A stretch of DNA of 64,000 nucleotides from Halobaculum saliterrae (lineage in GTDB: Archaea; Halobacteriota; Halobacteria; Halobacteriales; Haloferacaceae): positions 62,301-126,300 of the forward strand of contig NZ_WUUS01000001.1 in the NCBI RefSeq assembly GCF_009831625.1. The letters are read 5' to 3'. Below are positions 40,135-49,083 of this stretch, piece by piece. Position numbers and translations under genes: made by a program. The notes beneath the pieces are model-generated. The model ran no database searches, was not told where the DNA came from, and worked only from the letters and a program-made list of their open reading frames with translations. Every line of letters begins with the position of its first letter. Position 1 is the first letter of the stretch.

Positions 40135-42834
40135 CTATCCCGTGTTCTTCATGCCCGCCGCGATCCCCTTCACCGTGAGCCGGAGCGCCCGCTCCTCGGC
40201 GTCGGTGAGGTGGGTACGCGAGAGCAGGTCCACCTGCAGGAGGTTCAGCGGGTCGACGTACGGGTTGCGTCGCTGGAGGCTCTCCGAGAGCCATTCGCGG
40301 CGGATCAGGTCGTCGTGGCCGGTTATCTCCCGAACCAACTCGACGGCGCGCTCGTACTCGGCCTCGATCCGCGGGAAGAACTCCTCGCGGAGGTGCTCGG
40401 GCGCGAGGTCGGCGTACTCGGCGGCGATCTCCAGCTCCGTGCGCGCCAGCGACAGCGCGACGTGATCGATCGTCGTCCGGAAGAACGGCCACTCCTCGTA
40501 CATCTCCCGGAGCGTTTCGATGTCGCCGCCGTTCGAGAGGTACGCGTCCAGCCCCGAGGCCGACGAGTACCAGCCGGGGAGGATCGCGCGGCTCTGGGTC
40601 CACGAGAACACCCACGGGATCGCGCGGAGGTCCTCGACGGTGCGCTCGCCCGATCGGGAGGCCGGCCGCGAGCCCATGTTGAGGTCCTCGATGACGGTGA
40701 TCGGCGTCGCGGTCTCGAAGAACTCGACGAAGCCGTCGGTCTCCAGCAGGTCCTGATACGCCTCGCGGGCGCCCTCGCCGGCGGCGTCCATCGCCGCCTC
40801 CCACTCCTCGTGGACCTCCTGTGCGTTCCCCTGAAGCGCGCGGAGACGGGCGCGGACCTGCGCGTCGAGCATCTGTTCCAGTTCGCGCTCGGCGACGCGT
40901 GGGTTGGCGAACTTCTCGGCGATGGCCTCGCCCTGCTCGGTGAACTTGATCTCGCCGGTCGCCGTCTCGGGCGGCAGCGCGAGCATCGCCTCGTTCATCG
41001 GGCCGCCGCCGCGGGAGATGGAGCCGCCCCGGCCGTGGAACAGCCGCAGCTCCACGCCGAGTTCGTCGGCGACCTCCGCGAGCCGCCGGGCGTTCCGATG
41101 GAGGTCCCACGCGGCCGCCAGCGGGCCGTTCTCCTTGTTGGAGTCGGAGTACCCGAGCATCACCTCCTGCACGTCGCCGCGGGCCGACAGCGCCGCGCCG
41201 TAGGCGTCGTTGTTCACGAGCGTCCCGAGGATGTCGCGGGCGTTCGCCAGCGCCGACGCCGTCTCCAACAGCGGAACCACGTCGAGCCCGCAGTGATCGG
41301 GCAGGTCGACGACGCCCGACAGGTCCGCGAGGTACAGCACCTCCAGCACGTGGGAGGGCTCCTCGGTCATCGAGATGCAGTAGGCGTCGATGGCCTCCTC
41401 CCCGTACTCGCGGTGCCACTCGGCCAGCGCCCGGAAGCGCTCGCAGACGCGCTCGCTCGTCTCCGAGAGGTCGTCGCCGCCGTCGGTGTCGAGGCTCCCG
41501 ACCGAGTCGCCGACGACGGACTCGGTGAGCGTCTCGACGCGCTCGGCCTCGTCCATCTCGTGGTAGTCGATGCCCTCGCGGGCGAGCACGTCCCCGACCG
41601 CCTCCGTGTGGTTCTCGCGGTGGTCGCGCAGGTCGAGCGCCGCGAGCGAGAAGCCGAACGTCTCCACCCGGCGCACGAGCGGGTCGATCCGCTCCTCGGC
41701 GGTGGTGTGGTGACCGTTCGCCCGCAGGTCCTCCGCGAGCGCCCGCAGCGACTCGGCGAACGCCTCGGCGTCGTCGTAGCCGCCGGGGCGGAGGTCGTCG
41801 ACCCGCTCGACGCGGGCGCGGATGGTCGTCGCGGCGCGGCGGTACGGCTCCGCGGGGTAGCGCTCGTCGGCCTCCTCGGCGACGCCCGGCACCGCCTCGC
41901 GGTCGGCGGCGACGCGCTCGCGGAACGCGGCGGTGTGGGTGAGGCGGTCGCCCTCGTGGCTGAGCGCGCCGTTCACGTCCGCAAGCGCGTCGAGATAGCG
42001 GTCGAGCACCGCCCCGCGCTGGGCGTCGAGCGTCTCGGTCGTCACCTCGGGCGTGACGAAGGGGTTGCCGTCGCGGTCGGAGCCGGCCCACGACCGGAAG
42101 TCGAGGGTGCTGCTCGCGTCGGCGGCGTCGAGTTCGGAATGGGCCTCCGTGACGCGCTCCGCGAGGGCGGCCTCGGCCTCGGCGGCCACGTCGAACAGCG
42201 TGTTCTCCAGATACCAGCGCACGTCGCGCGCCTCGTCGGTCGGGGTGGGACGCCGCGGGCGGACCTGCCGGGTCGACCACAGCGTCTCGACCTCCGACTC
42301 GAGATCGCGGTCCAGGCCGTCGAACTCGCCGTCGGTGAGGCGGCGCTCGTCCAGATCGCGGAGGATCTCCGCGATCCGCCGGAGCTTCGCCTTGACCGTC
42401 TTGCGGCGCGCCTCCGTCGGGTGGGCGGTGAACGTCGGGACGACACGGACGTCGTCCAGCACTTGACGGGCGGTGTCGGCGTCGACCTCGGCGAGCGCCT
42501 CGGCGGTCCGGTCGAGCCCGTCGCCGAGATCGCCCTCGTCGCGTCCCCGACGGACCGCCCGGACTCGCTCGCGCTCCTCGGCGACGTTCACCAGTTCGAA
42601 GTACGCCGCGTACGCCCGGGCGACCGTCCGCTTCGTCTCCGGATCCAGCCCCGAAAGGCGCTCTCGGACCGGATCTCGGGACGCAGCGTCGCCGCTGCGG
42701 TAGTCGATGGAGTCGCGGCGGACCTCCTCGACGGCGTCGAACGCGTCCCTCGACGTCTGCCGCTCGAGCACCTCGCCGAGCAGCGCGGCCAGCTCGCGGA
42801 TGTCGCGACCGACATCCCGCGCATCGAATGACAT
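40135..42834 (-). CDS. ppc: Phosphoenolpyruvate carboxylase
   Basis: An 899-aa bacterial-type PEP carboxylase, making oxaloacetate from PEP and bicarbonate to refill the citric acid cycle. The catalytic His is in PTFTAHPTEARRK, and the glycine loop in LFHGRGGSISRGGGP. SWAGSDRDGNPFVTPEV, MLGYSDSNKENGP and LNMGSRPASR are family signatures, and the protein ends in the usual K-N-T-G. The length is normal. It is divergent from the Rieske gene across a 440-bp region with a strong hairpin. Confidence 0.96.
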   Translation of the reverse strand: MSFDARDVGRDIRELAALLGEVLERQTSRDAFDAVEEVRRDSIDYRSGDAASRDPVRERLSGLDPETKRTVARAYAAYFELVNVAEERERVRAVRRGRDEGDLGDGLDRTAEALAEVDADTARQVLDDVRVVPTFTAHPTEARRKTVKAKLRRIAEILRDLDERRLTDGEFDGLDRDLESEVETLWSTRQVRPRRPTPTDEARDVRWYLENTLFDVAAEAEAALAERVTEAHSELDAADASSTLDFRSWAGSDRDGNPFVTPEVTTETLDAQRGAVLDRYLDALADVNGALSHEGDRLTHTAAFRERVAADREAVPGVAEEADERYPAEPYRRAATTIRARVERVDDLRPGGYDDAEAFAESLRALAEDLRANGHHTTAEERIDPLVRRVETFGFSLAALDLRDHRENHTEAVGDVLAREGIDYHEMDEAERVETLTESVVGDSVGSLDTDGGDDLSETSERVCERFRALAEWHREYGEEAIDAYCISMTEEPSHVLEVLYLADLSGVVDLPDHCGLDVVPLLETASALANARDILGTLVNNDAYGAALSARGDVQEVMLGYSDSNKENGPLAAAWDLHRNARRLAEVADELGVELRLFHGRGGSISRGGGPMNEAMLALPPETATGEIKFTEQGEAIAEKFANPRVAERELEQMLDAQVRARLRALQGNAQEVHEEWEAAMDAAGEGAREAYQDLLETDGFVEFFETATPITVIEDLNMGSRPASRSGERTVEDLRAIPWVFSWTQSRAILPGWYSSASGLDAYLSNGGDIETLREMYEEWPFFRTTIDHVALSLARTELEIAAEYADLAPEHLREEFFPRIEAEYERAVELVREITGHDDLIRREWLSESLQRRNPYVDPLNLLQVDLLSRTHLTDAEERALRLTVKGIAAGMKNTG

Positions 42835-43274
42835 ACACCCTCATGCACGGGGCGATGAACAACCCTCCCGATAGGGGGCAATATTGCGAGAAGTTCCTTC
42901 ACGATCGAGTAAATTGGCCGCCTCGACGCGGCCGACGCGCCGCTCGTCGGCGAACGAATCGAGGGTCCCGCCGGGCGTGGCTGTGGCGCCCGGCGGGACG
43001 TGGACACGGAACCGGCGACCCAGTCGGCGTGACGCGGCCGCCGGCGGATCCATGAGTCCGACGCGACAAGTATCCCGCTATGAGCGGTATAGAGCGCTCC
43101 CGACTGCTCCGTGTGCGTCGGTTCGGAGGCGAGGACGCCGGTACGGGTGCGGACCCGAGTCCGCGGCGGCTCGTCGGGGAGCTGATCCGGCGATCGCACG
43201 GAACAGAATCGACGGCAGACGGCTGGGTTCGCCCTTTCGTCAGGCTTTTGCGTGGCGCCTTCCGAGAGGGAGCT
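42835..43274. other. Divergent intergenic region between ppc and Rieske gene
   Basis: No supported gene, though plus-strand codons run open into the Rieske gene from 43080. It holds a perfect 13-bp hairpin at 42965-42999 and a palindrome over an ATG-like centre at 43071-43091. Confidence 0.5.
42965..42999. repeat. Perfect 13-bp GC-rich stem-loop
   Basis: GTCCCGCCGGGCG (42965-42977) pairs exactly with CGCCCGGCGGGAC (42987-42999) around a 9-nt loop. It lies about 130 bp from the ppc start and 276 bp from the Rieske start. As RNA it would be very stable. Confidence 0.75.
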
Positions 43275-44165
43275 ATGAGCGCAGACGACGACAAGTACCC
43301 AGGCGAGTCGGGCCGTCGCCGGTTCGTCAAGGGCGTCGTGGGCGGAGCGGCCCTCGCTGGCGTCGGGGCCACCGGGTCGGCCGCCGTTAACAGCCTCACC
43401 ACCTCCCCGGGGGCCGGCGGGGGGGCGACCGAGGCGATGGCCATCGAGAACACCGCGGGTCCGGCGCCCCGCGGCATGCCGCAGGTCCCGATCGAGATCC
43501 AGAGCGACGGGACGATCAAGGGGGTCTGGCCGGAGGTGACCCAGCAGACGGTGCAGGGGCGGACCATCGACGTCGCCGAGATGGAACTCGGCGGCAAGAC
43601 GTACTCCTCGGAGTGGTACCAGTTCTGCGGGGTCGAGACCTACGAGGGCATCCAGCCGAGCTACGAGTCTGACAACGTGTTCTACATCGGCGAGTCGCCC
43701 GGCTTCGAGTGGCAGAGCGAGTTCGACGCGGGCACCGCCATGAACATCGACATGTTCGAGAACTACGAGACGTGGGGCAACGGCGTCGGCGTCGACGGCC
43801 TCGGCAAGCCCGGGACCGGGAACTGGCGCTCGCAGGACACCGAGGACACGATCCCGATAAACGTCCTCCGCTCGCCGGTCATCGAGCAGCTCGCCGCCAA
43901 CGGCGAGGCGCAGGCCCCCGACCAGGACGAGCCGTACACGGTCACGGACGACGTGCAGACGTGGCTTCAGGCGTCGACCTCCCAGGGCGTGATGGCCTGG
44001 CTCAACAAGTGTACCCACTTCTGTTGCGTCCCCGGGTTCAAGGCGGAGGGCGGCGCGAAGTTCAACGCGTCCAACGAGGTGTACTGTCCGTGTCACCAGT
44101 CGGTCTACGAGCCGTTCAGCATCGTCCCGACGCTGTTCACCGCGCGACCCCGCCCGGACGGATAG
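43275..44165 (+). CDS. Tat-exported Rieske [2Fe-2S] protein
   Basis: A 296-aa Rieske protein. The signal GRRRFVKGVVGGAALAGVG has the twin arginines, so it is exported folded by Tat and membrane-anchored. The cluster ligands are C246-T-H248 and C271-P-C-H274, with Cys251 and Cys273 placed for the disulfide. A long insert between residues 60 and 230 is typical of haloarchaeal versions. It takes part in quinol oxidation with a cytochrome b or a terminal reductase; no cytochrome b gene is adjacent. I used the ATG that gives a proper Tat signal. Confidence 0.9.
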   Translation: MSADDDKYPGESGRRRFVKGVVGGAALAGVGATGSAAVNSLTTSPGAGGGATEAMAIENTAGPAPRGMPQVPIEIQSDGTIKGVWPEVTQQTVQGRTIDVAEMELGGKTYSSEWYQFCGVETYEGIQPSYESDNVFYIGESPGFEWQSEFDAGTAMNIDMFENYETWGNGVGVDGLGKPGTGNWRSQDTEDTIPINVLRSPVIEQLAANGEAQAPDQDEPYTVTDDVQTWLQASTSQGVMAWLNKCTHFCCVPGFKAEGGAKFNASNEVYCPCHQSVYEPFSIVPTLFTARPRPDG

Positions 44166-44291
44166 ACCCGTTCGTTGCCCGCGCCGGTTCGGTCCCCGAC
44201 GCGACCGTCCCTCCGACCCGCCTCCGCGACCACGCACCACCTCGACCGATCCCACCGACGGTTTTTCGGTTCGCTCCACCACTCGACAGTC

Positions 44292-44669
44292 ATGAGCGAG
44301 GACTCCGACGATCCGACCGACCGAACCGACGACGGGACCGACGGGTCGCCCGCGGCGGCGACGACGAACGACGACGCCGCCTTCGAGCGGGAGTTGGCGA
44401 GGGCGCGGGCGCTGCTCGACGACGCCGACGACGACGAGATCACCGCGGTCCACGTCGGCGTTGTCCGCGGCGACCGGGTGAACTCGACGGCCGCCCGCCG
44501 CGGCGAGGGCGAACGGGCGGGACTGGAGACGCTGACGCTGCTGGCGTCGCACCTCCGTACCGTCGCCGACGAGGCCGGCGTCGACCACGACGTCGTCGCC
44601 GCCGACGCCGCCCGCCTCGCCGGCGAGGTCGAGACGCTTCCGCCGGACCGCCCGGACGCCGACGAGTAG
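44292..44669 (+). CDS. Conserved acidic haloarchaeal hypothetical protein
   Basis: A 125-aa protein with an acidic disordered head of about 28 residues (MSEDSDDPTDRTDD) and a compact part: ARALLDDADDDEITAVHVGVVRGDRVN, then LETLTLLASHLRTVADEAG and VVAADAARLAGEV. The pattern is alpha-beta-alpha. No catalytic motif or family name comes to mind. It precedes the trp operon on the same strand by 153 bp but has a separate promoter region between. Confidence 0.65.
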   Translation: MSEDSDDPTDRTDDGTDGSPAAATTNDDAAFERELARARALLDDADDDEITAVHVGVVRGDRVNSTAARRGEGERAGLETLTLLASHLRTVADEAGVDHDVVAADAARLAGEVETLPPDRPDADE

Positions 44670-44763
44670 CGCGGTCGCGGCGCCGACGCCCCGACCGTCC
44701 CCGGAGCACCACGACGGGGAGCGACCGCCACGTCGACACCCCGCCGGCGTCGCCCGCGACAGC

Positions 44764-44797
44764 CTTATTGCGATGCACACTTTCGTACATCGTACGA
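44764..44797 (+). promoter_or_regulatory. trp operon promoter and palindromic operator candidate
   Basis: A TATA-like CTTATTG (44764-44770) is followed about 25 bp on by TCGTAC-atc-GTACGA (44783-44797), a perfect 6-bp inverted repeat over the expected RNA start. trpD begins at 44823. A dimeric repressor, such as a TrpY- or Lrp-like protein, could act here. Confidence 0.5.
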
Positions 44798-44822
44798 CCA
44801 ACACCGACAACGGTGATTTACA

Positions 44823-45821
44823 ATGAGTATACAGGACCACATCGAGCGCGTGACCGAGGGGGGAGACCTGACCGTCGAGGAGGCGCGTGAGGCGTCGACG
44901 GCGGTGTTCGAGGGGGCGACCGAGGCGCAGATCGGCGCGTTGCTCGCGGCGCTTCGCGCGAAGGGCGAGACCGAGGCGGAGATCGCCGGGTTCGCGCAGG
45001 GGATGCGCGAGGCCGCCCGGACGATCGACCCCGACCGGGAACCGCTCGTCGACACCTGCGGCACCGGCGGCGACGATCACGACACGATCAACGTCTCGAC
45101 CACGTCGGCGATCGTCGCCGCCGGCGCGGGCGTCACCGTCGCCAAGCACGGTAACTACTCCGTGTCATCGTCGTCGGGCTCCGCGGACGTGCTTGAGGTG
45201 GCGGGCGTCGACGTCGACGCCGAGCCGCCGGCGGTGGAGGCCGCCATCGAGCGCGACGGCATCGGCTTCATGCTCGCGACGGTGTTCCACCCCGCGATGA
45301 AGGCCGTCATCGGCCCGCGACAGGAGCTGGGCATGCGCACGATCTTCAACGTCCTCGGCCCGCTCACCAACCCGGCGGGCGCCGACGCGCAGGTCTTGGG
45401 AGTGTACGATCCGGACCTCGTGCCCGTGATCGCCGAGTCGCTCACACACATGGACGTGGAGCGCGCGCTGGTCGTCCACGGCGACGGGATGGACGAGATC
45501 GCTCTCCACGGGCCGACGACCGTTGCCGAGGTCGACAGCGGCGAGGTCACCGAGTTCACGCTCACGCCCGACGACCTCGGGCTCGACTCGGCGCCCGTCG
45601 CCGACATCGCCGGCGGCACGCCCGAGGAGAACGCCGAGGACCTGACGGGGATCGTCCGCGGCGACGTGACCGGCCCGAAGCGCGACGTGATCCTCGCGAA
45701 CGCGGGCGCCGCGATCTACGTCGCCGGCCTCGCCGAGTCGATCGAGGAGGGCGTCGCCGTCGCCGCGAACGCGATCGACGAGGGCGACGCCGCGGAGACC
45801 TTCGAGGCGCTGCGGGGCTGA
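44823..45821 (+). CDS. trpD: Anthranilate phosphoribosyltransferase
   Basis: A 332-aa enzyme joining anthranilate to PRPP in tryptophan synthesis. PRPP-binding DTCGTGGDDHDTINVST and the anthranilate pocket AKHGNYSVSS are intact. FNVLGPLTNPAGADAQ is the conserved second pocket, and MDEIALHGPTTVAE follows. It is first in the operon and shares the last base of its stop with the ATG of trpF. Confidence 0.96.
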   Translation: MSIQDHIERVTEGGDLTVEEAREASTAVFEGATEAQIGALLAALRAKGETEAEIAGFAQGMREAARTIDPDREPLVDTCGTGGDDHDTINVSTTSAIVAAGAGVTVAKHGNYSVSSSSGSADVLEVAGVDVDAEPPAVEAAIERDGIGFMLATVFHPAMKAVIGPRQELGMRTIFNVLGPLTNPAGADAQVLGVYDPDLVPVIAESLTHMDVERALVVHGDGMDEIALHGPTTVAEVDSGEVTEFTLTPDDLGLDSAPVADIAGGTPEENAEDLTGIVRGDVTGPKRDVILANAGAAIYVAGLAESIEEGVAVAANAIDEGDAAETFEALRG

Positions 45822-46480
45822 TGGTCCGCGTGAAGATCTGCGGCGTCACCAACGGCGCCGACCTCCGCGCGGTCGCCGACGCCGGCGCCGACGCGGCCGG
45901 CGTCATCTCCGAGGTGTCGGTCGACACGCCGCGCGAGGTCGACCTCGCGCAGGCGGCGGAGCTGACCTCGACGGCGCCGCCGTTCCTCACGACGGTGCTC
46001 GTGACGATGCCCGAGACGCCCGAGGACGCCGTCGACGCCGTTCGAACCGTGACGCCGGACGTGGTCCAACTCCACGGGGAGTTCTCGCCGGACGAGATCG
46101 GCTACATCCGCGCGGAGACGGAGACGAAGGTGGTCACGGTCGTCGACTACGACGAGCCCGAACGGGCGCGGGAGCTCGACGAGGCCGCCGACGCGCTGCT
46201 GGTCGACTCCACCGGCGACGACGGCGGCGGCGGCACCGGGGAGACGGGCGACTGGAAGGCGGCCGCGGAACTGCGTCGCGACCTCGTCTCGCCCGTCGTC
46301 CTCGCCGGGGGGCTGACCCCCGAGAACGTCGCCGAGGCGGCCGCGACCGTCGAGCCGTTCGCCGTGGACGTGGCGAGCGGCGTCGAGCGCTCGCCCGGCG
46401 CGAAGGACCACGCCGCCGTCTCGCGGTTCGTGCGCAACGCCGGGCGCGCGCTCGGCGAGGCCGAGGAGGTGTACGAGTGA
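45821..46480 (+). CDS. trpF: Phosphoribosylanthranilate isomerase
   Basis: A 219-aa TIM-barrel isomerase of tryptophan synthesis (Amadori rearrangement to CdRP). MVRVKICGVTN carries the catalytic Cys of the K-I-C-G motif, VVQLHGEFSPDEI is the central strand, LAGGLTPENV and VDVASGVERSPGAKD the phosphate-binding end with the catalytic Asp. It overlaps trpD by one base and trpE by four (GTGA). Confidence 0.95.
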   Translation: MVRVKICGVTNGADLRAVADAGADAAGVISEVSVDTPREVDLAQAAELTSTAPPFLTTVLVTMPETPEDAVDAVRTVTPDVVQLHGEFSPDEIGYIRAETETKVVTVVDYDEPERARELDEAADALLVDSTGDDGGGGTGETGDWKAAAELRRDLVSPVVLAGGLTPENVAEAAATVEPFAVDVASGVERSPGAKDHAAVSRFVRNAGRALGEAEEVYE

Positions 46481-48273
46481 CCCGCGAGGGCGGCGGCTCC
46501 CCGCTCTCGCGCTCGCGCGAGGCGTTCGTCGACCTCGTCGACGGCGCCGACGGCCCGGGTGTGGTCCACGCGACCGCCGAGTTGGACATCAACGTGGAGC
46601 CGCTGACCGCGTACGCCGCGCTCGCGGACCGGTCGGACCACTCGTTCCTGCTTGAGAGCGCCGAGAAGGTCGCATCCAGCGACCCCGACGGCGCGTTCGC
46701 GCCGAGTTCGCGCGGTCGCGGCGGGACCCGAAGCGACGCCGGCGACGCGGGGGGCGACGACGGCGACGCGAAACGCGACGGCGGCGGCGACGGCACCGCC
46801 GATCGCCACGCGCGCTACTCGTTCGTCGGCTACGACCCCGAGGCGGTGATCGCGGTCGACCCGGACGGCACGGACGTCGAACGGTTGGGACCGGCCGCCG
46901 ACTACGTCGACGTGCGCGGGCCCGACACCGGCGACGCCGTCGACCGCGTCCGTGGCGCCCTCCCGGACGTGGAGCGCGTGGGGTTCCCCGACAACGACCG
47001 GCAGACGCTCGACGGCGGCCTCGTGGGCTTTCTCGCGTACGACGCGGTGTACGACCTCTGGCTGGAGGAGGTCGGCGTCGACCGCCCCGACCCCGTGGTG
47101 CCGGACGCCGAGTTCGTGCTCACGACGCGGACGCTCGCGTTCGACGACCGCGAGGGGAGCGTCTCGCTGGTGTTCACCCCGATCGTCGGCCCCGACGACG
47201 ACCCCGGCGCGGTGTACGACCGTCTGGCCGACGAGGCCGCCGACGTGGCAGCGACGCTGCGGGACGCCGACCCGCCCGAGGCGGGCAGCGTCCGCGTCGA
47301 CCGCGAGACCGCCGGCCCCCGCGAGGAGTACGAGGACGCCGTCCGCGAGACGAAGGAGGCCGTCCTCGACGGCGAGGTGTACCAGGGCGTCGTCTCCCGG
47401 ACGCGGACGCTTTCGGGCGAGGTCGACGACCTCGGCCTGTACGAGTCGCTGCGGGCGGTGAACCCGTCGCCGTACATGTACCTGCTGCGCCACGGCGACC
47501 GCTCGGTGATCGGTGCCTCCCCGGAGACGCTCGTCTCCGTCGACGGCGACCGCGTCGTCTCCAACCCCATCGCGGGGACGATCCGCCGCGGCGCCTCGCC
47601 CGTCGAGGACCGCCGATTGGCGGGCGAACTGCTCGCGGACGGGAAGGAGCGCGCCGAGCACACCATGCTCGTCGACCTGGCGCGCAACGACGTGCGCCGG
47701 GTGAGCGGGGCCGGCAGCGTCCGCGTCGAGGAGTTCATGAACGTGCTGAAGTACAGTCACGTCCAGCACATCGAGTCGACGGTGACCGGGAGGCTCGCGA
47801 GCGACGCGGACGCCTTCGACGCGACGCGGGCGACGTTCCCCGCGGGCACCCTCACCGGAGCGCCGAAGGTGCGCGCGATGGAGATCATCGACGATCTGGA
47901 GTCGGAGCCACGAGGGGTGTACGGCGGCGGCGTCGGCTACTACTCGTGGACGGGGGACGCCGACTTCGCGATCGTGATCCGGACGGCGACTGTGGAGCAC
48001 GGAGTGGCGCATCGCGCCACCCGGAGCGGGGAGGGAACCGACCCGCGGAGCACCGACGAGTTGACGGTCCGCGCCGGCGCCGGCGTCGTCGCCGACTCCG
48101 ATCCCGCCGCCGAGTACGAGGAGACCGAACAGAAGATGGCCGGCGTGCTCGACGCCGTCGACCGGATCCGGGTCGACGGAGGCGCTCCGGAGGGCTCGGA
48201 CGTCTCCCCGGACTGCTCCGATCCCGCCCCGGACGACCCGGACGCCGCCGACGCGCCGGAGGTGGAGGAGTGA
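46477..48273 (+). CDS. trpE: Anthranilate synthase component I
   Basis: A 598-aa chorismate-using enzyme. With TrpG it makes anthranilate. PIAGTIRRG, EHTMLVDLARND, VMNVLKYSHVQHIES-like text and FPAGTLTGAPKVRAMEI are the catalytic signatures. A Gly/Asp/Arg-rich insert of about 40 residues at 70-110 and an acidic tail of about 35 residues are extra to the core and look disordered. The GTG start overlaps trpF, and its stop overlaps trpG (GTGA). Confidence 0.96.
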   Translation: MTREGGGSPLSRSREAFVDLVDGADGPGVVHATAELDINVEPLTAYAALADRSDHSFLLESAEKVASSDPDGAFAPSSRGRGGTRSDAGDAGGDDGDAKRDGGGDGTADRHARYSFVGYDPEAVIAVDPDGTDVERLGPAADYVDVRGPDTGDAVDRVRGALPDVERVGFPDNDRQTLDGGLVGFLAYDAVYDLWLEEVGVDRPDPVVPDAEFVLTTRTLAFDDREGSVSLVFTPIVGPDDDPGAVYDRLADEAADVAATLRDADPPEAGSVRVDRETAGPREEYEDAVRETKEAVLDGEVYQGVVSRTRTLSGEVDDLGLYESLRAVNPSPYMYLLRHGDRSVIGASPETLVSVDGDRVVSNPIAGTIRRGASPVEDRRLAGELLADGKERAEHTMLVDLARNDVRRVSGAGSVRVEEFMNVLKYSHVQHIESTVTGRLASDADAFDATRATFPAGTLTGAPKVRAMEIIDDLESEPRGVYGGGVGYYSWTGDADFAIVIRTATVEHGVAHRATRSGEGTDPRSTDELTVRAGAGVVADSDPAAEYEETEQKMAGVLDAVDRIRVDGGAPEGSDVSPDCSDPAPDDPDAADAPEVEE

Positions 48274-48908
48274 ACGTCACCGTCGTCGACAACTACGACT
48301 CGTTCACGTACAACCTCGTGGAGTACGTCTCCGACCTGCGGATCGGCGGCGAGTCGCCGGACATCTCGGTGCTGAAGAACGCCGCGACGCTGGAGGCGGT
48401 CCGCGACACTGACCCCGACGCGCTGCTCATCTCGCCGGGGCCGGGCCACCCGAGGAACGACCGCGACGTGGGCGTGACGATGCCGGTACTCCGGGAGCTG
48501 TCTCCCGAAGTTCCCACGCTCGGCGTCTGTCTCGGACTGGAGGCGGCCGTCTACGAGTACGGCGGCGCCGTGGGCCACGCGCCCGAGCCGATCCACGGGA
48601 AGGCGTTCCCCGTCGACCACGACGGGGAGGGCGTGTTCGCCGGACTGGAGCAGGGCTTCCGGGCGGGTCGCTACCACTCGCTGATCGCCACCGAGGTCCC
48701 AGACTGCTTCGCCGTCACGGCGACGACCGACCACGCCGTCTCCGGGTCACACGCGGAGGGACGCCGGACCGAGTCCGGCGAAAGCGAGGAGTTGGTGATG
48801 GGCGTGCGCCACCGCGAGCACCCCATCGAGGCGGTGCAGTTCCACCCCGAGTCGGTGCTGACGGCGGTCGGCCACGACGTGATCGAGAACTTCCTTCGCG
48901 GCGTCTGA
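48270..48908 (+). CDS. trpG: Anthranilate synthase component II (glutamine amidotransferase)
   Basis: A 212-aa class I glutamine amidotransferase feeding ammonia to TrpE. VVDNYDSFTYNLVEY opens the fold, SPGPGHP follows, GVCLGLEAAVY has the nucleophile Cys, and AVQFHPESVLT the catalytic His and Glu. The GTG start lies in the GTGA overlap with trpE. A short acidic insert at about residue 155-170 is not in most homologues. It ends the trpDFEG operon. Confidence 0.95.
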   Translation: MNVTVVDNYDSFTYNLVEYVSDLRIGGESPDISVLKNAATLEAVRDTDPDALLISPGPGHPRNDRDVGVTMPVLRELSPEVPTLGVCLGLEAAVYEYGGAVGHAPEPIHGKAFPVDHDGEGVFAGLEQGFRAGRYHSLIATEVPDCFAVTATTDHAVSGSHAEGRRTESGESEELVMGVRHREHPIEAVQFHPESVLTAVGHDVIENFLRGV

Positions 48909-49036
48909 ATCGACGCCGCTCGCCGCCCCCGCCCGCGGCGACGCCGGCACGATAGGTCCTCGACCGCGTTCGTACCTCCAAACCCGAATATGTTCATAGA
49001 GCGCCCCTCGACGCCCATTTCGGCCACTTTCGGCCC

Positions 49037-49070
49037 GCCTAAAGATCGGATCGTTTTAGTTGTTTTAGGC
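49037..49070. promoter_or_regulatory. GCCTAAA / TTTAGGC inverted repeat before the cupredoxin gene
   Basis: GCCTAAA (49037-49043) and TTTAGGC (49064-49070) are exact inverted repeats, with a further TTTTAG at 49054-49059. They end 13 bp before ATG 49084 and cover the expected promoter and RNA start. A metal- or redox-responsive regulator is a guess from the gene's content. Confidence 0.45.
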
Positions 49071-49083
49071 CAGCCGAATCCAT

